Under the pieces are notes generated by a model, which saw nothing but the letters and a program-made list of their open reading frames with translations, ran no database searches and was not told where the DNA came from. This document shows, one piece after another, positions 40,513-48,195 of a stretch of DNA of 64,000 bases. The stretch is from assembly GCF_019599465.1 (NCBI RefSeq), contig NZ_RKLR01000003.1, positions 310,001-374,000 on the forward strand, in the 5' to 3' direction. The number at the start of each line of letters is the position of its first letter. Position 1 is the first letter of the stretch. The DNA comes from Haloarcula rubra. Its GTDB lineage: Archaea > Halobacteriota > Halobacteria > Halobacteriales > Haloarculaceae. The position numbers and the translations under genes are program-made.

Positions 40513-41439
40513 TCACAGTTCCGCGACGAGTTCACGGGCGCACTGTCGCACCGCGTCGTCGCTCGACTGGTCGGGTTCCCAGCCCACCGCCGCGAGTTTG
40601 TCGATTGAGAGGCGCATCCGGGGGACGTCACCGGTCCACCCGCGGTCGCCGCCGGTGTACTCGTACTCGGGGTCGACACCCATCTCGTCGGCGACGATGT
40701 CGGCGATGCGGTCGACGGACGTCGTGGTGCGGGTACCGAGGTTGAACACGTTGTGGTCGTCGTCCGCGTGTTCGACGGCGTAGACCATGGCGTCGACGCA
40801 CTCGGAGACGTGCATGTAGGACTTCTGCTGGCGGCCGTCACCGAGGATGGTCAGCGAATCGGGGTTCTCCCGCAGTTTCTCGACGAAGTCCGGGATGACC
40901 GCGCCGCGCAGGCGCGGGCCGACGATGTTGGCGAAGCGGAACACCCACGACTGGACGCCGTGGCTGTGGGCGTACGTCGAGACGAGCGACTCCTCGGCGA
41001 GTTTCGTCGCGCCGTAGACGCTGATGGGTTCCAGCGGCGCGTAGTCCTCCGGCGTGGGTCGTGGGGCCTCGCCGTACACGGTCGACGACGACGTAAACAC
41101 GATGTGTTCGACGCCCACCTCGTCCATCCGTTCGAGGACGTTGTAGGTGATGTCGCTGTTGTCGGTGAACTGTCGGCGCGGCGCGTCGGTGTCGACCAGT
41201 TTCGAGGCCGCGAGGTGGACCACGAGGTCGGTGTCGGCCGTGACGGTGTCCGCGACGACGGCGGGGTCTGTCAGGTCGCCCTCGACGAACGTCGCGTCGT
41301 CGTGGACCCACTCGCGTCGGCCGTTCGAGCCGTCGTCGACGACGAGGACGTCGTTGTCCGAGACGAGGCGTTCGACGAGGTGCGACCCGATGAAGCCCGC
41401 ACCGCCCGTGACGACGATGCGCTGGCCTTCGAGGTTCAT
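40513..41439 (-). CDS. NAD-dependent epimerase/dehydratase (UDP-glucose 4-epimerase-like)
   Basis: A 308-residue extended SDR enzyme. The NAD-binding motif is VTGGAGFIGSHL at the N-terminus; the active site is TSSSTVYG with YGATKLAEE (YxxxK). RFANIVGPRLRGAVIPDFV and GRQQKSYMHVSECVDAM are GalE/RmlB-type blocks. It acts on nucleotide sugars in the cytoplasm, most likely as a UDP-glucose/UDP-hexose 4-epimerase in glycan synthesis; the exact sugar is unknown. A TATA element (GCTATTTG) lies 23-30 bases upstream, back to back with the DsbA-like promoter. Confidence 0.88.
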   Translation of the reverse strand: MNLEGQRIVVTGGAGFIGSHLVERLVSDNDVLVVDDGSNGRREWVHDDATFVEGDLTDPAVVADTVTADTDLVVHLAASKLVDTDAPRRQFTDNSDITYNVLERMDEVGVEHIVFTSSSTVYGEAPRPTPEDYAPLEPISVYGATKLAEESLVSTYAHSHGVQSWVFRFANIVGPRLRGAVIPDFVEKLRENPDSLTILGDGRQQKSYMHVSECVDAMVYAVEHADDDHNVFNLGTRTTTSVDRIADIVADEMGVDPEYEYTGGDRGWTGDVPRMRLSIDKLAAVGWEPDQSSDDAVRQCARELVAEL

Positions 41440-41492
41440 ACCCGGAGTCGACGCGGACGGTCAAATAGCGTTCCGGTACCGCGATGGACGCC

Positions 41493-41500
41493 GTTTTATA
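41493..41500 (+). promoter_or_regulatory. TATA element of the DsbA-like/trm56 operon
   Basis: GTTTTATA lies 23-30 bases before the ATG at 41523; the divergent epimerase TATA (41462-41469) is 23 bases away. Confidence 0.55.
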
Positions 41501-41522
41501 GCTCCCGGGGCGAGTAAGGGGT

Positions 41523-42179
41523 ATGACGCGACTCAGCCGCCGCGGCTTCATCGCCGGGAGTGTCGCCCTCACCGGTGTGACTGCTGGCTGTCTCTCCGGC
41601 GGGTCCGGGGGAGACGGGTCCGACGGCAGTTCGGTCCCCACTGCGAGCGGGCAGCCACTCTCCGCACCCGTCGCCGGGAACTCCGACGCCGACGTGACCG
41701 TAGCCGCGTACGAGGACTACGCCTGTCCCCACTGTCAGACGTACTCCCAGACCGTCTTCCCGAAGGTACGGGAGAACTTCCTCGCCGACGGGACGGTCCG
41801 CTACGAGTTCCACGACTTCCCGATTCCGGTGGACGAACAGGTCTCGTGGCAGGCCGCGAACGCCGCCCGCAAGGTGCAGGACTCGGCGGGCGACGCCGCA
41901 TTCTTCACGTACTCGAAGCGGCTGTTCGACAATCAGGGCCGTCTCGGTCCGGACGTGTACGCCGAACTCGCCGACGGCCTCGACGTCGACGGGTCGGCGG
42001 TCCGCGAGGCCGCCACGGGGCGAACGTACGACCCCACGGTGCAGGCCGACCGCGACGGGGCCGTCGAGAAAGGACTTCGCGGCACGCCGACGGTCCTCGT
42101 GAACGACCAGCCCGTCGAGTGGCAGGAGATCGCCTACGCACCGGTCCGTGACGCCATCGAGTCGGCACTGAACGGATGA
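41523..42179 (+). CDS. Tat lipoprotein thioredoxin-fold oxidoreductase (DsbA/DsbG-like)
   Basis: A 218-residue exported protein. The signal LSRRGFIAGSVALTGVTAGC gives a twin-Arg lipoprotein. The thioredoxin-like domain (about residues 45-215) has active site CPHC in YEDYACPHCQTYSQ and the cis-Pro loop LRGTPTVLVND. It likely introduces or isomerises disulfides in extracytoplasmic proteins. It shares a four-base overlap with the following tRNA methyltransferase gene, with no obvious functional link. Confidence 0.92.
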   Translation: MTRLSRRGFIAGSVALTGVTAGCLSGGSGGDGSDGSSVPTASGQPLSAPVAGNSDADVTVAAYEDYACPHCQTYSQTVFPKVRENFLADGTVRYEFHDFPIPVDEQVSWQAANAARKVQDSAGDAAFFTYSKRLFDNQGRLGPDVYAELADGLDVDGSAVREAATGRTYDPTVQADRDGAVEKGLRGTPTVLVNDQPVEWQEIAYAPVRDAIESALNG

Positions 42180-42733
42180 GAGGCGACAACGAGGTGACGG
42201 TCCTCCGTCTCGGCCACCGCCCCGGTCGGGACGAGCGCATGACGACCCACGTCGGCCTCACCGCCCGGGCACTGGGTGCCGACCGCGTGGTGATGGCGGG
42301 GTCCGCCCGTGACCGCACGGACACGATCGTCGACATCACCGAGCGCTTCGGCGGCCCGTTCGAGGTGGAGGTCACGCAGGAACCGAAGCGACTCATCCGG
42401 GACTTCGAGGGCACCATCGTCCACCTCACGATGTACGGCGAACCGGTACAGGACGTGGAGGCCGACGTCCGCGAGGCACACGCCGAGGGACCGCTCCTGC
42501 TCGTCGTCGGGGCCGAGAAAGTCCCCTTCGAGGTGTACGAGAACGCGGACTACAACGTCGGTGTGACGAACCAGCCACACTCGGAGGTGGCCTCCCTCGC
42601 GGTGTTTCTGGACCGCCTGTTCGAGGGCCGCGAACTCGAACGGGAGTGGGAGGACCCGGACCGCGTCGTCGTCCCGATGGAGACGGGCAAGCGAGTCGTC
42701 GACCCCGAAGACGACGACGTAGACGACGTCTGA
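42176..42733 (+). CDS. trm56: tRNA (cytidine(56)-2'-O)-methyltransferase
   Basis: A 185-residue archaeal aTrm56 of the SPOUT class. VTVLRLGHRPGRDERMTTHVGLTARA is the family opening; knot residues lie in LLLVVGAEKVPFEVYENADYNVGVTNQPHSEVASLAVFLDRL. It methylates C56 of the tRNA T-loop with SAM, an archaea-specific modification. The C-terminal tail is very acidic. Its start overlaps the DsbA-like gene by four bases. Confidence 0.95.
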   Translation: MRGDNEVTVLRLGHRPGRDERMTTHVGLTARALGADRVVMAGSARDRTDTIVDITERFGGPFEVEVTQEPKRLIRDFEGTIVHLTMYGEPVQDVEADVREAHAEGPLLLVVGAEKVPFEVYENADYNVGVTNQPHSEVASLAVFLDRLFEGRELEREWEDPDRVVVPMETGKRVVDPEDDDVDDV

Positions 42734-42738
42734 GCGTA

Positions 42739-42789
42739 GGCCCGGCGGGACCAGACCCGAAAGTCGAAGTCGCTTCGCGTCCGCGGGCC
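42739..42789 (+). other. GC-rich structured intergenic segment between trm56 and tfe
   Basis: Outer arms GGCCCG (42739-42744) and CGGGCC (42784-42789) enclose an inner stem CGAAG-TCG-CTTCG (42765-42777). A 50-base fold of this kind in the gap before the tfe promoter could be a terminator for trm56, a 3'-UTR structure or a small RNA. It does not fold as a tRNA. Confidence 0.4.
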
Positions 42790-42820
42790 AAGGTGTGTGA
42801 GTGCCAGCGAGCGCTCCGAT

Positions 42821-42829
42821 GGTTTTAAC
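42821..42829 (+). promoter_or_regulatory. TATA element of the tfe operon
   Basis: GGTTTTAAC lies 26-34 bases before the tfe ATG at 42855; leaderless transcript expected. Confidence 0.55.
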
Positions 42830-42854
42830 CGCGTGACCGCCCGAGACACGGATA

Positions 42855-43385
42855 ATGGCTTTTGAGGACCTCCTGGAGGACCCGGTTATACAGAAGTACC
42901 TCCACGAGCTAGTCGGACCGAAAGGGATGCCGGTCGCAGCCGCGCCGCCGGACGGCGAAGTGACCGACGAGGAACTGGCCGAGGAACTGGGCCTCGAACT
43001 CAACGACGTGCGCCGTGCGCTGTTCATCCTCTACGAGAACGATTTGGCGTCGTACCGTCGCCTCCGCGACGAGGACTCTGGGTGGCTCACCTACCTCTGG
43101 ACCTTCGAGTACGAGAAGATTCCCGAGCAACTCGAAGAGGAGATGTACCGTCTGCTCGACGGCCTCGAAGAACGTCGCGAGTACGAGCGGGACAACGAGT
43201 TCTACCTCTGTGAACACTGTGGCATCCGCTTCGAGTTCGGCGAAGCGATGGAGTTCGGCTTCGAGTGCCCCGAGTGTGGGAACCAGATAGACGCCATGGA
43301 GAACACCCGTCTGGTCACCGCCATGGAGGAGCGCATCGAGGAACTGCGCGACGAACTGAACGTCGAGACGGAAGCCGAGGCCTGA
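42855..43385 (+). CDS. tfe: Transcription initiation factor TFE, alpha subunit
   Basis: A 176-residue TFE. The N-terminal winged helix (FEDLLEDPVIQKYLHELVGP...VTDEELAEELGLELNDVRRALFILYENDLASY) is followed by a coiled linker and a zinc ribbon (YLCEHCGIRFEFGEAMEFGFECPECGNQ) with four Cys. It stabilises the open complex of RNA polymerase with TBP and TFB. The stop overlaps the start of the DUF2110 gene by one base, forming the operon tfe-DUF2110-DUF5803 common in haloarchaea. Confidence 0.97.
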   Translation: MAFEDLLEDPVIQKYLHELVGPKGMPVAAAPPDGEVTDEELAEELGLELNDVRRALFILYENDLASYRRLRDEDSGWLTYLWTFEYEKIPEQLEEEMYRLLDGLEERREYERDNEFYLCEHCGIRFEFGEAMEFGFECPECGNQIDAMENTRLVTAMEERIEELRDELNVETEAEA

Positions 43386-44056
43386 TGGTCGTTCTCGGTA
43401 CCAAAGTGTACGTCACGGGCGACACCCGTGACCGTGCGCTCGACGGCCTGCGGTCGCTGGTCGCCAACGAACTCGGCGAACTCGACGTCGAGTTCGACGT
43501 CGGCCACCGCGAAGACGACTTTCCGACGGTGACCGTCGACGGCCCGGACGCCACCGTCGCCCGGAACCTCCTGCGCGAGGAGTTCGGCGAGATGGTCCCG
43601 ACCCACGAGGACGGCGAGACGTACGTCGGCACGCTGGACTCGTGGGACGACGACGGGTTCGTCCTCGACGTCGGGTTCGGACAGGAAGTCCGTATCCCGG
43701 CGGCGAACCTGAACCTCGGACAGGGGTCGCCCGCCCAGATTCGCAAGCGGTTCGGCATCGTCCAGCACATGCCGCTTCGCTTCGTCGCAGGCGACGACCC
43801 GCGACTCGCCGACGAGGAAGTGGACCGTCTGTACGAGTGGTCCCGCGGGAACGGTCGGGTCAACGCCAACAGCGTCACCCGGTCGAACGCCCGTGCGACG
43901 GTCAACCGGGCCGGCCACGCACAGGACATCGTGACCGTCGAACGCATCGGCCTGTTGGAACAGAGCATCGTCTGCGACCCGGACACCGACGCGCCCGGCC
44001 TCCTGTCGGACATCGGCCGGTTCATGCAATCGGAACTGCTCGCCGTCGTCCCCTGA
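43385..44056 (+). CDS. DUF2110 family protein
   Basis: A 223-residue conserved archaeal protein. FPTVTVDGPDATVARNLLREEFGE, YVGTLDSWDDDGFVLDVGFGQEVRIPAANLNLGQG and ITVERIGLLEQSIVCDPDTDAPGLL-like blocks match DUF2110. Coupling to tfe suggests a role near transcription or RNA, but its function is unknown. The middle strand region may form an OB- or S1-like barrel. The ATG overlaps the tfe stop. Confidence 0.92.
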   Translation: MVVLGTKVYVTGDTRDRALDGLRSLVANELGELDVEFDVGHREDDFPTVTVDGPDATVARNLLREEFGEMVPTHEDGETYVGTLDSWDDDGFVLDVGFGQEVRIPAANLNLGQGSPAQIRKRFGIVQHMPLRFVAGDDPRLADEEVDRLYEWSRGNGRVNANSVTRSNARATVNRAGHAQDIVTVERIGLLEQSIVCDPDTDAPGLLSDIGRFMQSELLAVVP

Positions 44057-44059
44057 GCT

Positions 44060-44851
44060 ATGCACCGCCGCCACCTCGCTCTCGTCGGCATCGTCGCACT
44101 GGTCGCCCTGTCCGGCTGCAGCGGGCTGTTCGGCCAGCAGGACATCGATCAGAGTCAACTCAATCAGAACGCGACGTACGACTGGGAGACCCAGTCGAAC
44201 GCGTCTATCGTGCTGGAGAAGTCCTCGTACAGGGCCGTCTACGACGTCCGGAACAACGACACCTTCGAGGTGTACGACCGCGACGGCCTCGGACGGGAGC
44301 AGAGCGTCCCCATACAGGCGCTCAAGTTCCGCTACGCGAACGGCACCGTCGTCACCGGCGCGAACTCCTCGATGAATGCCACTCGGAGCGGCGACCGGAC
44401 CACCATCCGGTTCCCGGGCAACGTCACCGGACAGGTCGCGTACAGCGCCCCGCGTAACGGGAAGTCCTACGCGACGCCGACCCACCTCGACGGCGCGACG
44501 TATCAGGTGACGATGCCGCCCGGCGCTCGGGTCGGCCTCCCACTGCTCTCACAGGTGAGTCCGGGGGGCTACGAGTCGAGCGTCGACGAGGAGACGAACC
44601 GGATGACCGTCCGATGGGCACAGCCAATCGACGCCCGGCAGGTGAGTGTCAGGTACTACCTCGAACGTGACCTGCTCATCTTCGGCGGCCTCGCTCTCGT
44701 GGCCATACTGGTGGGTGGCGGCGGGACGCTGTACTACTACCGGCAGTTGCAGGCCGTCATCCGGAAACGGAAGGAGGCGGGCATCGACTTAGAGGAAGAC
44801 GAGGGCGACGACGACCCGCGGGACCGCGGTCCCCCGCCGGGGATGCGCTGA
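44060..44851 (+). CDS. Membrane-anchored lipoprotein, DUF5803
   Basis: A 263-residue exported protein. A signal with lipobox (LVGIVALVALSGC) is followed by a soluble beta-rich domain (about 25-200) containing many Asn-X-Ser/Thr sites, then one membrane helix (LIFGGLALVAILVGGGGTLYYY) and a Lys/Asp/Glu-rich cytoplasmic tail. It matches DUF5803. It is three bases after DUF2110 and thus in the tfe operon; the pairing of an exported protein with TFE is unexplained. Confidence 0.88.
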   Translation: MHRRHLALVGIVALVALSGCSGLFGQQDIDQSQLNQNATYDWETQSNASIVLEKSSYRAVYDVRNNDTFEVYDRDGLGREQSVPIQALKFRYANGTVVTGANSSMNATRSGDRTTIRFPGNVTGQVAYSAPRNGKSYATPTHLDGATYQVTMPPGARVGLPLLSQVSPGGYESSVDEETNRMTVRWAQPIDARQVSVRYYLERDLLIFGGLALVAILVGGGGTLYYYRQLQAVIRKRKEAGIDLEEDEGDDDPRDRGPPPGMR

Positions 44852-44894
44852 CGGGCGACCCACAGTATTTGTATCGGCACGCCCTACGCCGCGT

Positions 44895-45590
44895 ATGCGC
44901 GTCGCGGTGGTCACGGTCGGAGACGAACTGCTCGCCGGAGAGACGGTCAACACGAACGCCGCGTGGCTGGGCCGACAGTTAGCCGACCGGGGCGTCACCG
45001 TCGAGCGGACGACCGTCGTCCCGGACCGGACCGCCGACATCGCCCGCGTCGTCAACGAGTACCACGCCGAGTACGACGCCGTCCTCGTCACGGGCGGCCT
45101 CGGCCCCACGCACGACGACGTGACCATCGACGGCGTGGCCGCCGCCTTCGGTCGCGACGTGGTCGAGAGCGAGGAAGCGCTGTCGTGGCTCGAAGAACAC
45201 GGCGGCTACACCCGCGAGGACCTCACGGACGGGACCGGTGAGGTCCCCGAAGGGAGCCGCGTCCTGCCGAACCACGAAGGCGTCGCGCCGGGGTGTGTCG
45301 TCGAACAGTGCTACGTGTTGCCCGGCGTCCCCGACGAGATGAAGCGGATGTTCGAGGAGGTGGCCGAGGAGTTCAGCGGCCAGCGACAGTACGTGCGGAC
45401 CGTCGACGCCGCGGAACCGGAGAGTGCACTGCTGGACCGACTCGCCGACGTACGAGAGCAGTTCCCCGTCAAGGTCGGGAGCTATCCCGGCGAGAACGTC
45501 ACCGTTCGGTTCGAGGGGCCCGAGGAGGCCGTCGTCGAGGACGCGGCCGCGTGGCTCCGAGCGCGCGTCGAGTCGCCAGAGAGCGAGTGA
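44895..45590 (+). CDS. CinA-like molybdopterin-binding domain protein
   Basis: A 231-residue protein of the CinA N-terminal (MoaB/MoeA-like) fold: VAVVTVGDELLAGETVNTNAAWLGRQL, LVTGGLGPTHDDVTIDGVA and YVLPGVPDEMKRMFEEV. In bacteria CinA is a nucleotide pyrophosphatase/NMN deamidase; the archaeal form here has only the N-terminal domain. Its substrate is unknown. A TATA-like AGTATTTGTAT is 23-33 bases before the ATG. Confidence 0.9.
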   Translation: MRVAVVTVGDELLAGETVNTNAAWLGRQLADRGVTVERTTVVPDRTADIARVVNEYHAEYDAVLVTGGLGPTHDDVTIDGVAAAFGRDVVESEEALSWLEEHGGYTREDLTDGTGEVPEGSRVLPNHEGVAPGCVVEQCYVLPGVPDEMKRMFEEVAEEFSGQRQYVRTVDAAEPESALLDRLADVREQFPVKVGSYPGENVTVRFEGPEEAVVEDAAAWLRARVESPESE

Positions 45591-45600
45591 GTCGACTCGC

Positions 45601-45717
45601 TCAGCGGTAGAGGTAGGCCAGCCACAGCGCCGTCAGTACGAGGCCGCCGAGCGTGATGACTGCGCCGGCGGCACTGATGACGCCGGTCTGGACGTTCGCC
45701 TGCAGTAGTTCGAGCAT
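45601..45717 (-). CDS. 38-residue membrane microprotein
   Basis: The reading frame LELLQANVQTGVISAAGAVI... ends in LTALWLAYLYR. It is almost one transmembrane helix with an acidic N-terminus and an aromatic/Arg C-terminal end. The third-position G/C preference fits a coding gene, and the short gap it fills is otherwise empty. A weak TATA candidate (CTTTCAAG) is about 24-31 bases upstream. The function is unknown; it is likely missed by annotation with length cut-offs. Confidence 0.55.
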   Translation of the reverse strand: MLELLQANVQTGVISAAGAVITLGGLVLTALWLAYLYR

Positions 45718-45794
45718 ACCGGCCCTTCTGTGGCGGGTGGCTTGAAAGACACGCTCCCGGGTGCCTTTTGCCGCCGGGTACCCAACCGACGGCT

Positions 45795-46868
45795 ATGCGA
45801 CGTATCGCTGTCGTGGTCAACCCCATCGCGGGCATGGGTGGCCGCGTGGGACTGAAGGGAACTGACGGGAAAGTCGCCGAGGCACGCGAGCGTGGGGCCG
45901 AGCAGCGCGCACCGGACCGGGCACGCGAGGCACTCGACTCGCTTCGAGCCACGAGCCAAGAGGTCGACCTGCTCACGTACGGTGACCCGATGGGGGCCTC
46001 GCTCGCTCGCGAGGCCGGGTTCGACCCGACAGTCGTGGGTCACCCCGAGGACCCGGCGGAGACGTCGAGCGAGGACACGAGAGCGGCGGTCCGGGCCTTC
46101 GTCGACCACGGCGTCGACGTCGTCGGGTTCGTGGGCGGGGACGGCACCGCCGTCGACGTGGCAGAGACACTGGACGAACTGGACGACGAGACGCCGATAC
46201 TCGGCGTCCCGGCCGGCGTCAAGGTGTACTCGTCGGTGTTCGGCGTCTCGCCCCGCGCGGCCGGCCGCATCCTCGGGACCTTCTCGGAGACGGAACCCGC
46301 CGAGGTCAACGACATCGACGAGGACGCCTTCAGGGGCGGCGAAGTCGTGACCGAACTGCGGGCCGTCGCCACCGTCCCCGTCGCCGACCAGCGCCAGTCG
46401 GCCAAGCAGTTGGGCGGCGGCACTGTCGAGACGCTCGCGGAAGGGGTCGCCGAAGGCGTTCGCCCGGGCGTCACCTACGTCCTCGGACCGGGCAGTACCG
46501 TCGGCGCCATCAAAGAGAAGTTGGGCTTCGAGGGGACGACCCTCGGCGTCGACGTCTGGCGCGACGGCGAACTCCTCGTCGCGGACGCCGCCGAGTCGGA
46601 CATCTTAGCCGCCCTCGGTGAGGAGAACGTCGTCGTCGTCTCGCCCATCGGCGGGCAGGGGTTCGTCTTCGGCCGCGGCAATCAGCAACTCTCGCCCGCC
46701 GTCGTCCGGCGGTGTGACGTCGAGGTCGTGGCGTCCCGCCGGAAACTGGACGACATCGGAACCCTCAGAGTCGACACCGGCGACCCGGAGTTAGACGCCG
46801 AACTAGAGGGGTGGCTGAAGGTCCGCGTCGGACGATACGAGCGCCGCCTCGTCGAAGTCGTCTCCTGA
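45795..46868 (+). CDS. ATP-NAD kinase family protein
   Basis: A 357-residue NAD-kinase-like protein. It starts IAVVVNPIAGMGGRVGLKGTDG, includes the GGDGT motif in VGFVGGDGTAVDVAETL, and has the ILGVPAGVKVYSSVFG and VSPIGGQGFVFGRGNQQLSP blocks typical of a long archaeal subfamily. These proteins are often annotated as NAD(+)/NADH kinase or acetoin-catabolism X-like; the substrate is uncertain. The ATG at 45795 follows a TATA-like GCCTTTTGC by about 27 bases; it is divergent from the microprotein gene. Confidence 0.87.
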   Translation: MRRIAVVVNPIAGMGGRVGLKGTDGKVAEARERGAEQRAPDRAREALDSLRATSQEVDLLTYGDPMGASLAREAGFDPTVVGHPEDPAETSSEDTRAAVRAFVDHGVDVVGFVGGDGTAVDVAETLDELDDETPILGVPAGVKVYSSVFGVSPRAAGRILGTFSETEPAEVNDIDEDAFRGGEVVTELRAVATVPVADQRQSAKQLGGGTVETLAEGVAEGVRPGVTYVLGPGSTVGAIKEKLGFEGTTLGVDVWRDGELLVADAAESDILAALGEENVVVVSPIGGQGFVFGRGNQQLSPAVVRRCDVEVVASRRKLDDIGTLRVDTGDPELDAELEGWLKVRVGRYERRLVEVVS

Positions 46869-46972
46869 CAGACGTGGACCAGCGGCACGCCACACCAAGT
46901 GATTGTATTCGACTGCTCGCATTAATTGGTGTATAGTGAAGATTAAGGTCGATGGCGTATAAGAAAGGCCAT

Positions 46973-48007
46973 ATGGAAACACGGAAAGTCCAGCGGCTAG
47001 GCCCGTCCACGCTCGCGATGACGCTGCCGGCGGAGTGGGCCAGCGCACACGACGTCGAGAAGGGCGACGAGGTGTCGCTCCGGATGGGTGGCAAAGGGAC
47101 GCTGACCGTCATGCCGGAATCGGTCCAGACCGAGGAGTCCGAGGCGATAATCCACGCGGAGAACCTCAACGCCGACGCCGTCGAACGGGCTATCGTCGCC
47201 CAGTACGTCCTCGGCCGGCGCATCATCCACGTCGAGGCGCCGGAGGGACAGACCCTCGAATCGGCCCACATCAACGCCGTCTACAACGCGGAGACGCAGT
47301 TGATGGGGCTCGGTGTCATCGAGGAGACACCCCAGCGTATCACCATCCGCTGTTCGGTCGACCCCGAGGACTTCACGCTCGACAACCTGCTCGAACGGCT
47401 GGAGTCGACCGGGTCGACGATGCGCAACGAGGCCGTCAAGGCCCTGGCCCACGGCAACCCCGACCTGGCCCAGCGCGCGCTCAACCGGGAGCGCCAGGCC
47501 AACAAGATATTCGTGCTCCTGTTGCGCCTCATCTTCACCTCGTACCAGAACCCCAACCTCGCGCGGGCGGTGGGGCTGGACGACGGCTTCCCGCTCATCG
47601 GCTACCGCTCCATCGCGAAGAACCTCGAACTGACCGCCGACAACGCCGAGGACATCGCCGAGATAGCCCTGGAGGCCCCCGAACACGCGCTGGACGTCGA
47701 CAGTTCGACGATGCGGCGCATCCGTGACTTCACCGACGAGGTCAACGAGATAACCGCGATGGCCGTCCAGTCTGCCGTCGACCGGAACTACGACACCGCA
47801 ATCGAGGTCCGCGAGGCGTACTCCGACATCGGCGACAAGGAACACGACATCCTCAACGACCTGCCGGAGATGGACAACGAGAGCCTGTTGCAGGTCCGGG
47901 AAGTACTCGTCAGCCTCCAGCAGACCGCCGAGTACGCCGTGAGAAACGCCGAGATAGCGACCAATCTCGCGCTCGACGAGGAGTCCGAACACACGACCAT
48001 CCAGTGA
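46973..48007 (+). CDS. AbrB-PhoU fusion, phosphate-uptake-type regulator
   Basis: A 344-residue protein. Residues 1-50 are a SpoVT/AbrB swapped-hairpin DNA-binding domain (RKVQRLGPSTLAMTLPAEWA). Residues about 110-335 contain two PhoU helical bundles (LAHGNPDLAQRALNRERQANKIF, TMRRIRDFTDEVNEITAMA) with the E/DxxxD patterns that bind metal clusters. Haloarchaeal relatives control phosphate transport, but no pst genes are adjacent. ATG 46973 is chosen because a TATA-like GATTAAGG is 25-32 bases upstream; an ATG 21 bases earlier is possible. Confidence 0.92.
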   Translation: METRKVQRLGPSTLAMTLPAEWASAHDVEKGDEVSLRMGGKGTLTVMPESVQTEESEAIIHAENLNADAVERAIVAQYVLGRRIIHVEAPEGQTLESAHINAVYNAETQLMGLGVIEETPQRITIRCSVDPEDFTLDNLLERLESTGSTMRNEAVKALAHGNPDLAQRALNRERQANKIFVLLLRLIFTSYQNPNLARAVGLDDGFPLIGYRSIAKNLELTADNAEDIAEIALEAPEHALDVDSSTMRRIRDFTDEVNEITAMAVQSAVDRNYDTAIEVREAYSDIGDKEHDILNDLPEMDNESLLQVREVLVSLQQTAEYAVRNAEIATNLALDEESEHTTIQ

Positions 48008-48020
48008 GGGTCGTCCAGAC

Positions 48021-48071
48021 GGCGCGAGTTTTCCGACGCAGTCGTGGCCCGACCGGCCTCGGCGCGAGTTT
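48021..48071 (+). repeat. Direct repeat in the gap between the PhoU-type and LEA-type genes
   Basis: GGCGCGAGTTT occurs at 48021-48031 and again at 48061-48071, exactly 40 bases apart. The rest of this 188-base convergent gap shows no gene. The meaning is unknown. Confidence 0.35.
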
Positions 48072-48195
48072 CTGGACCGAGGACTGTGACCGGGGACTGC
48101 GTGGAGAACGCTGAGTACGCCGCCGACTTTTCCGGCCCGGTATCCGGTCACTCACCAGAAAGACCGGCGAGGCCGACTGACGGTGCTACCGGCGT

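Noticed and set aside
42739-42789. Possible tRNA or tRNA pseudogene in the trm56-tfe gap
   Set aside because: No T-loop (GGTTCGA-type) or anticodon arm; the stems are too short and wrongly placed.
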